DNA of 11,532 nucleotides from Alphaproteobacteria bacterium (GTDB taxonomy: Bacteria > Pseudomonadota > Alphaproteobacteria > Sphingomonadales > Sphingomonadaceae). Positions 6,878 to 11,532 of this stretch are shown here, in pieces. The position numbers were made by a program, and so were the translations under genes. The stretch is taken from assembly GCA_016650315.1 (NCBI GenBank), contig JAENVZ010000127.1:1-11532 (forward strand), written 5' to 3'. Under the pieces are notes generated by a model. It was not told the origin of the DNA. It searched no databases and saw only the letters and a list, made by a program, of their open reading frames with translations. Within the stretch, counting starts at the first letter, position 1. Each line of letters opens with the position of its first letter.

Positions 6878-8245
6878 ATGGCCAAGGCGAAGAAGAAATA
6901 TATTTGCCAGCAATGCGGGTCGGTGTCGTATCGCTGGCAGGGGCAGTGCGACGATTGCGGTGAATGGAACAGCCTGATCGAAGAAGCGGGTGAAACCGTC
7001 TTTAGCGCAAGGCACAGCCTGCAATCGGGCGGGCGGGCAGTGGCGCTGGTGGGGCTGGACAGTGATGTGCGCCTGCCGCCACGTGAAAAGACGGGCATTG
7101 CCGAATTCGACCGGGCGCTCGGCGGCGGCCTGGTCGCCGGATCGGCAACGCTGATTGGCGGCGATCCGGGAATCGGCAAGTCGACCCTGTTGTTGCAGGC
7201 AGCGGCGCTGATGGCTGCGCGAGGGCTGGCTGTCGCCTATATCAGTGGGGAGGAAGCCGCCGATCAGGTGCGCCTTCGCGCGCAGCGGTTGGGGCTTGGA
7301 AAATCCCCGGTGCAGCTTGCCTCGGCAACGTCGGTGCGCGACATCCTGACCACGGTGGGGCAGGGTACGCCACCCGCTTTGCTCGTCATCGATTCGATTC
7401 AGACCATGCACAGCGACCTCATCGAAGGAGCGCCCGGCACGGTCAGCCAGGTGCGCGCCTCTGCGCAGGAATTGATCCGCTTTGCCAAGGAGCGTGGCAC
7501 TGCGGTAGTGCTGGTTGGCCATGTCACCAAGGATGGCAGCATCGCTGGTCCCCGCGTTCTGGAGCATATGGTCGATACGGTGTTGAGCTTTGAGGGGGAG
7601 CGCAGTCATCAATATCGGATCTTGCGGGCCAACAAGAATCGGTTTGGCGGCACCGACGAAATCGGCGTGTTTTCGATGGAGACGGAAGGGTTGACGGAAG
7701 TCGCCAATCCATCGGCGCTGTTCCTGACGCACCGCGATGAAAATGTGACGGGCGCAACGGTGTTTCCGGCATTGGAAGGGACGCGGCCTGTACTGGTGGA
7801 AATTCAGGCTTTGACGGTGCGGCTGGCAAGTGGTGCAACACCCCGTCGCGCTGTTGTAGGATGGGACAGCGGGCGGCTGGCGATGATCCTGGCCGTGCTG
7901 GAGGCGCGTTGCGGATTGAATGTTTCGTCTTGCGAGGTTTATCTCAACATTGCAGGCGGTTACCGTATTTCCGATCCGGCGGCGGATCTGGCCGTGGCGG
8001 CGGCGCTCATTTCGGCGCTTTCCGAACGGCCGGTGCCGGGTGACTCGATATTATTTGGAGAAGTGGCTTTGTCCGGCGAAATTCGTCCTGTTGCTCATGC
8101 GGCGCTTCGTTTGCGCGAATCCGCCAAATTGGGTTTCACCCGTGCACTCGTGCCGGCCTCCGTGACGGACAAGACGGCAGGTATTTCGACCAGTGGCTTC
8201 AGAACGCTCGCGCAATTTGTTGACCATATGCTTGGGCGCGATTAG
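6878..8245 (+). CDS. radA: DNA repair protein RadA (RecA-like branch-migration ATPase)
   Basis: ATP-dependent factor that helps process recombination intermediates together with RecA; cytosolic and DNA-bound. The 455-residue length is normal, and all family parts are present in order. The N-terminal C4 zinc finger uses Cys10, Cys13, Cys24 and Cys27. The RecA-like ATPase core has Walker A GGDPGIGKST (94-103) and Walker B LLVIDS (168-173). The RadA-specific KNRFG motif is at 253-257. The C-terminal domain is Lon-protease-like, with the NIAGGYRISDPAADLAVA segment (357-374), and is non-proteolytic in this family. The ATG at 6878 starts the usual MAKAKKKYICQQCG opening; the ribosome binding site is weak. 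A candidate LexA box sits just upstream. It is first in a run of five same-strand genes; the next gene begins 10 bp after the stop. Confidence 0.98.
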   Translation: MAKAKKKYICQQCGSVSYRWQGQCDDCGEWNSLIEEAGETVFSARHSLQSGGRAVALVGLDSDVRLPPREKTGIAEFDRALGGGLVAGSATLIGGDPGIGKSTLLLQAAALMAARGLAVAYISGEEAADQVRLRAQRLGLGKSPVQLASATSVRDILTTVGQGTPPALLVIDSIQTMHSDLIEGAPGTVSQVRASAQELIRFAKERGTAVVLVGHVTKDGSIAGPRVLEHMVDTVLSFEGERSHQYRILRANKNRFGGTDEIGVFSMETEGLTEVANPSALFLTHRDENVTGATVFPALEGTRPVLVEIQALTVRLASGATPRRAVVGWDSGRLAMILAVLEARCGLNVSSCEVYLNIAGGYRISDPAADLAVAAALISALSERPVPGDSILFGEVALSGEIRPVAHAALRLRESAKLGFTRALVPASVTDKTAGISTSGFRTLAQFVDHMLGRD

Positions 8246-8255
8246 CGAATGGATC

Positions 8256-8768
8256 ATGACAACTCTTGATATTATCGTCCTGATCCTGATCGGTGGCGGC
8301 GCTATTTTCGGTTTCTTGCGTGGCTTTGTGATGGAAACGCTATCGCTTATCGCTTGGGTGCTGGCGATATTTGCAATCCGAATGCTTCATGCGCCAGTGA
8401 CGACATGGCTGACTGGGCCAGTTGGGACCGAATCGGGCGCTGCGGTGCTGGCTTTCGCACTGGTGTTCGGCATTACGTTTACGGCAGGGAAATTTCTGGC
8501 CCGGTCGCTGGGTGCCAGGACTCGCAAGTCCATCCTGGGACCTGTCGATCGTGTGCTTGGTCTTGGTTTTGGGGCGCTCAAGGGGCTGATTGGTGCCACG
8601 TTGCTATTCATGCTGGCGAGTCTGGTTTACGACACCATATATGGCGGTGCCGCCAAGCGCCCCGAATGGATGACGGCATCGCGCAGTTATCCGCTACTCA
8701 GTGCCAGCGGCAAAGCTATGAGCGAATTTGTCACCGAACAGCGGGGCAAGCCCGCCAGTGAAGGGTGA
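8256..8768 (+). CDS. CvpA family inner-membrane protein
   Basis: Small integral membrane protein of 170 residues in the CvpA (colicin V production) family, whose molecular role is still unclear. Hydrophobic segments lie at about 4-20, 26-45, 62-82 and 104-125. Family motifs are visible: FGFLRGFVMETLSLIAWVLA (18-37) and LGPVDRVLGLGFGALKG (94-110). The tail from about 130 is polar. The chosen ATG is at 8256, 10 bp after the radA stop; an upstream in-frame GTG at 8193 lies inside radA and would put a polar, non-conserved extension before the first membrane segment. In many alphaproteobacteria radA, cvpA and purF are neighbours; here an Fe-S scaffold-like gene takes the purF position. Confidence 0.93.
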   Translation: MTTLDIIVLILIGGGAIFGFLRGFVMETLSLIAWVLAIFAIRMLHAPVTTWLTGPVGTESGAAVLAFALVFGITFTAGKFLARSLGARTRKSILGPVDRVLGLGFGALKGLIGATLLFMLASLVYDTIYGGAAKRPEWMTASRSYPLLSASGKAMSEFVTEQRGKPASEG

Positions 8769-8777
8769 AGCGACCGG

Positions 8778-9227
8778 ATGAATGCACCGCTTTACAATAC
8801 GGACATATTGCGGCTTGCGGCTACGATCCCGCATCATCAACGGTTGATTGATCCCCAGGCCAGCGTTGAAAAACGTTCGGCAACATGCGGAAGTCGGGTG
8901 ATTGCCGATGTCCGGGTTGATGCCGAAGGACGCCTTGCCGAGCTTGGTCTGGAAGTGCGCGCCTGTGCGCTTGGGCAAGCATCGGCGTCGCTGATGGCGA
9001 CCCATGCACTAGGCAAATCGGTGGCAGAATTGGCCGATGCACGCGATGCTCTGGCGGGCTGGCTGGCAGGGCAGGGTGACAATCTCGATTCTCGGCCCGA
9101 TTTCTGGCCCGGCTTTGACCTCATCGCACCCGCTCGCAATTATCCCGCACGACACCCCTCGATCCGGTTGGGGTTTGAGGCGGTAGCGGAAGCTGTAGCC
9201 ATTGCCGCCGGGCAGGGCGCGGCATGA
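8778..9227 (+). CDS. IscU/NifU-N-like iron-sulfur scaffold family protein, reduced cysteine set
   Basis: A 149-residue protein related to the IscU/NifU N-terminal scaffold, on which Fe-S clusters are built. The N-terminal helix (LYNTDILRLAATIPHHQRL), the first cysteine in ATCGS (Cys37) and the second in RACALGQAS (Cys63) align with the fold. Two normally key residues differ: the aspartate after the first Cys-Gly is Ser39, and the region that carries the third cysteine (YPARHPSIRLGFEAV, 122-136) has Ser128 at the expected place. From memory, a related alphaproteobacterial subfamily shares the CGS, ACALGQAS and ARH patterns, so this is probably a subfamily trait and not a local mutation. It may carry out a modified scaffold or transfer role. 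The ATG lies 9 bp after the cvpA stop, and the stop overlaps the antiporter start (ATGA). Confidence 0.85.
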   Translation: MNAPLYNTDILRLAATIPHHQRLIDPQASVEKRSATCGSRVIADVRVDAEGRLAELGLEVRACALGQASASLMATHALGKSVAELADARDALAGWLAGQGDNLDSRPDFWPGFDLIAPARNYPARHPSIRLGFEAVAEAVAIAAGQGAA

Positions 9228-11032
9228 AGCCCGCTTTGGCGCAGGCCGCAAGCGCTACTGACATGCTGCTCACTGACGGAGTCATCCTGCTCGGCGTGGC
9301 GCTGGTTTTCGTCATGCTGTTCCGCCGCCTCGGCCTTGGCGCGGTGCTGGGTTATCTGATCGCTGGCGCACTGGTGGGGCCACAGGGCCTTGCGCTTGTG
9401 GGTGGCGCGCAATCAAAGCTCGCCATTGCTGAAATTGGCATTATTTTGTTGCTTTTCCTTGTTGGACTGGAGCTAAATCCCCAGCGATTGTGGCAGTTGA
9501 AACGCGACATATTCGCTTTGGGTCTGGTGCAGGTCACGCTTTGCGGTGCGGTGCTGGCGGCAATCATCTATTATACCACTCAATTCAGTTGGGGGGCCGC
9601 AATTGCGCTTGGTCTGCCGCTCGGCCTGTCATCGACCGCACAGGTCCTGCCAAGCCTCAAGCGCAGCGGTCGGATCAATTCGCCTTTTGGTGAAAAGGCC
9701 TTTTCGATTCTGCTGTTCCAGGATCTGTCCATCGTCCCGTTGATCACCATCATTGCCGCCTTGTCGCGCAATCCGGCCGATGCGCTGGGTCCGCCGGGAT
9801 GGGAGCTTGCGCTCTATACCGTCGCAGCGATAACCGGCCTGGTGCTGTCGGGGCATTTCCTCCTCAATCCATTGCTGAAGCTGGCAGGTAGGCTGGGCGA
9901 GCGCGAATTGTTTGTCGTTGTCGGGCTATTCACAGTCCTCGCCAGCGCCGCGCTCATGCATTATCTGCATCTTTCCACCGCTCTGGGCGCTTTTGTTGCT
10001 GGCGTAATGTTGGCCGATTCTCCCTATCGGCACGAGATAGAATCCGATGTGGAGCCCTTCCGCTCCATCTTGCTGGGGCTGTTCTTTCTTGCGGTGGGCA
10101 TGGTGCTTGATGTGCACGCCATTCTCGCCAGCCCTCTTTTTGTCTTCAGCATGGCCGCCATTCTTGTCGTGACGAAAGTCGTTATCATTTTAGGACTTGG
10201 TCGTGTGTTTGGAATGGAAACGAAACAGGCCTTCGCGCTTGGTCTGCTTCTAAGTCAGGGCGGTGAATTCGGTTTTGTCCTTTTCACCCAGGCGCAACAT
10301 GCCCTGCTGATCGCGCCGCAAGCCGCCAGCCTGTTCAGCGCAATCGTCACCATTTCCATGGCAACGACGCCGTTTTTGCTGCTGCTTGCCCGCAAGCTTG
10401 AATTCGCGCCATCATCGAGTGCAGAGGCGCCTGCAGGACCTGACGAAGCGCCACAAGGTAGTGCGCTTGTCATCGGCTATGGACGTTTTGGGCAGACAGT
10501 CGCACAGATGTTGATGGGCCACGGTTGCGGTGTAACCCTGATCGACAAAAAGCCTGCCCAGATTGAAATGAGCAGCCAGTTCGACATGAAGGTCTATTAT
10601 GGCGACGGCACGCGCGTTGACCTTTTGCGGCGTGCGGGCGGAGAAAAGGTGCGCATTATCGCCTTTTGCATCGATGGGAATGGCCTTGATGCTGCTACGC
10701 TTCAACAGGTTATGAAAGCCTTTCCGCAAGCGGCGGTATTTGCACGCGCCTATGACCGGGAGCATTTGTTACGGCTTAGCGTGACGGATATTGCCGGAAC
10801 TATTCGTGAAGTGTTCGAATCGGCAATTTCCATGGGGATTCAGGCGATGAAAGCGCTTGGCCTGCCAGATAAAGAGATTGCTGAAGTGGAGCGCCGCTAC
10901 CGCGAAAATGACCAGCAAAGACTGGACGCGCAGGATGCGGCGGGCACTTTGCACGCGGCCAAGGACCTGATGTTTCGTCCCGGCCATAGTATGCGTGCCT
11001 CCGATGGCGGTTTTGAAGGGGAAGGCGGATGA
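9224..11032 (+). CDS. CPA2-family potassium/proton antiporter with RCK domain (KefB/KefC-like)
   Basis: Inner-membrane cation/proton antiporter of 602 residues. The N-terminal Na_H_exchanger domain (about 15-390) holds roughly 12 hydrophobic segments. KefC-like landmarks are LGYLIAG (42-48), LFLVGLELNP (77-86), SSTAQVL (136-142), LLFQDLSIVPL (163-173; Asp167 is the likely ion-coupling residue) and LLLSQGGEFGFVLF (341-354). A Pro/Ala-rich linker (about 395-411) leads to a TrkA-N/RCK domain with GYGRFGQ (418-424) and Asp441 at the end of the second strand, which favours NAD(H) binding. Members exchange potassium (or sodium) for protons, often in stress or pH control. Glutathione gating, as in E. 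coli KefC, cannot be confirmed, and no KefF partner is nearby. The start overlaps the preceding stop by 4 bp, and the stop overlaps the DUF423 start by 4 bp, indicating translational coupling. Confidence 0.93.
   Translation: MKPALAQAASATDMLLTDGVILLGVALVFVMLFRRLGLGAVLGYLIAGALVGPQGLALVGGAQSKLAIAEIGIILLLFLVGLELNPQRLWQLKRDIFALGLVQVTLCGAVLAAIIYYTTQFSWGAAIALGLPLGLSSTAQVLPSLKRSGRINSPFGEKAFSILLFQDLSIVPLITIIAALSRNPADALGPPGWELALYTVAAITGLVLSGHFLLNPLLKLAGRLGERELFVVVGLFTVLASAALMHYLHLSTALGAFVAGVMLADSPYRHEIESDVEPFRSILLGLFFLAVGMVLDVHAILASPLFVFSMAAILVVTKVVIILGLGRVFGMETKQAFALGLLLSQGGEFGFVLFTQAQHALLIAPQAASLFSAIVTISMATTPFLLLLARKLEFAPSSSAEAPAGPDEAPQGSALVIGYGRFGQTVAQMLMGHGCGVTLIDKKPAQIEMSSQFDMKVYYGDGTRVDLLRRAGGEKVRIIAFCIDGNGLDAATLQQVMKAFPQAAVFARAYDREHLLRLSVTDIAGTIREVFESAISMGIQAMKALGLPDKEIAEVERRYRENDQQRLDAQDAAGTLHAAKDLMFRPGHSMRASDGGFEGEGG
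11017..11028 (+). promoter_or_regulatory. Ribosome binding site for the DUF423 gene
   Basis: The purine-rich AGGGGAAGGCGG immediately before the ATG at 11029 lies inside the antiporter 3' end. It is a clear Shine-Dalgarno-like stretch and supports this start, which overlaps the antiporter stop as ATGA. Confidence 0.5.
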
Positions 11033-11355
11033 TTGCGGTATTTGCGGCCTTGTCCGCAGCGATTGCCGTTGCGGCAGGGGCTTTTGGTTCGCATGGCGCG
11101 TCAAGTGCGGAGGCGGGCGAATGGTTGAAAACCGGGGGCATGTATCAGCTTGTTCATGCTGTCGCGGCGCTGGTGATCATGCAATTCGCGCGCGGCCCGG
11201 CTATCATGCTGCTGGTCGGCGGCGCGATTTTTGCGCTGACGCTTTACGCCATGGCTTTGGGAGCGCCGCGCTGGTTCGGCGCGATTACGCCGATTGGCGG
11301 CAGCTTGCTGATTATCGGTTGGCTCTGGACAGCCTGGATTGCTTTCAAGGCTTGA
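11029..11355 (+). CDS. DUF423 family small membrane protein
   Basis: A 108-residue integral membrane protein of the DUF423 (YgdD-like) family, whose function is unknown. Four hydrophobic segments are visible at about 2-18, 40-54, 58-77 and 86-105. Family motifs are GAFGSHG (17-23), YQLVHAVA (39-46), an ALTLYAMALG segment (69-78) and ITPIGGSLLIIGW (86-98). It is the last gene of the radA-led run. Its start is coupled to the antiporter stop by an ATGA overlap, with a strong purine-rich ribosome binding site. Its stop lies 13 bp from the convergent aroB stop. No clear terminator hairpin with a T-run separates the two genes. Confidence 0.92.
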   Translation: MIAVFAALSAAIAVAAGAFGSHGASSAEAGEWLKTGGMYQLVHAVAALVIMQFARGPAIMLLVGGAIFALTLYAMALGAPRWFGAITPIGGSLLIIGWLWTAWIAFKA

Positions 11356-11368
11356 GGCGCTGACAGGT

Positions 11369-11532
11369 TTAGCGCGCTACTTCATCCAGAAACGCGGCCA
11401 CATCCTCCAGGTCGACATCCTTGGCAAGGAATGTCTGGCCAATTCCCCGTGCCAGTAGGAAAGGCAGCTTGCCGCCCGCCATTTTCTTGTCATGCATCAT
11501 GTGGGCTACCAAGGTTTCGCCAGATGCTGAAA
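11369..11532 (-). CDS. aroB: 3-dehydroquinate synthase, C-terminal end (5' part outside window)
   Basis: Second step of the shikimate pathway: converts DAHP to 3-dehydroquinate. Only the last 53 full codons and the TAA stop (11371-11369) lie in the window; the reading frame runs off the right edge. The visible segment contains the conserved AroB C-terminal HMMHDKK motif, followed by GGKLPFLLARGIGQTF. It ends with a helical DLEDVAAFLDEVAR tail of the usual length. The DKK-GKL-RGIG pattern is characteristic of the family and makes the call firm despite the short fragment. It is convergent with DUF423, with 13 bp between the stops. Confidence 0.9.
   Translation of the reverse strand, partial: SASGETLVAHMMHDKKMAGGKLPFLLARGIGQTFLAKDVDLEDVAAFLDEVAR

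Noticed and set aside
6773..7732. Minus-strand open frame of 319 codons
   Set aside because: Antisense to radA, His/Gln/Arg-rich with no family resemblance.
11356..11377. GCGC...GCGC dyad between DUF423 and aroB stops
   Set aside because: The stem is only about four base pairs with an 11-base loop and has no T-run on either strand; not convincing as a terminator.

Overview
The window looks like a stretch of ordinary chromosome from an alphaproteobacterium, most likely a sphingomonad (Sphingobium/Sphingomonas type). This rests on moderately high GC content, protein sequence style and the radA-cvpA pairing. The taxonomic call is inference; no rRNA or other marker is present. Coding density is very high: no gap between genes exceeds about 150 bases. 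I see no tRNA, rRNA, CRISPR array, insertion sequence, prophage gene or long repeat.

Layout. (1) Positions 1-1217, plus strand: the 3' half of alaS, cut by the left edge. (2) 1210-3075, minus strand: a two-gene unit in which a D-2-hydroxyacid dehydrogenase (glyoxylate/hydroxypyruvate reductase type) is followed by a soluble family 2 glycosyltransferase, whose end overlaps the end of alaS. (3) 3224-3700, plus strand: a secreted protein with two SH3-like domains, divergent from the dehydrogenase. (4) 3708-6776, minus strand: an endonuclease/exonuclease/phosphatase-fold (EEP) hydrolase followed by a large patatin-related lipid acyl hydrolase. (5) 6878-11355, plus strand: a tight five-gene run of radA, a cvpA-family membrane protein, an IscU/NifU-like protein lacking key residues, a Kef-type potassium/proton antiporter with an RCK domain, and a DUF423 membrane protein. 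The gaps are about 10 bp or 4-bp ATGA overlaps. (6) 11369-11532, minus strand: the 3' end of aroB, cut by the right edge.

Functionally this is a mix of housekeeping genes (alaS, radA, aroB) with envelope, lipid and ion-homeostasis genes. The most informative regulatory observation is a perfect GTTC-N7-GTTC site at 6848-6862, just upstream of radA. It has the form of the LexA (SOS) operator of alphaproteobacteria and could place radA, and perhaps the genes after it, under DNA-damage control. The other points worth following are the EEP hydrolase/patatin pair, which may act on membrane lipids, and the Fe-S scaffold-like protein that lacks the third cysteine and the CGD aspartate of IscU. I found no convincing evidence of a wholly new multi-gene system such as a defence island.
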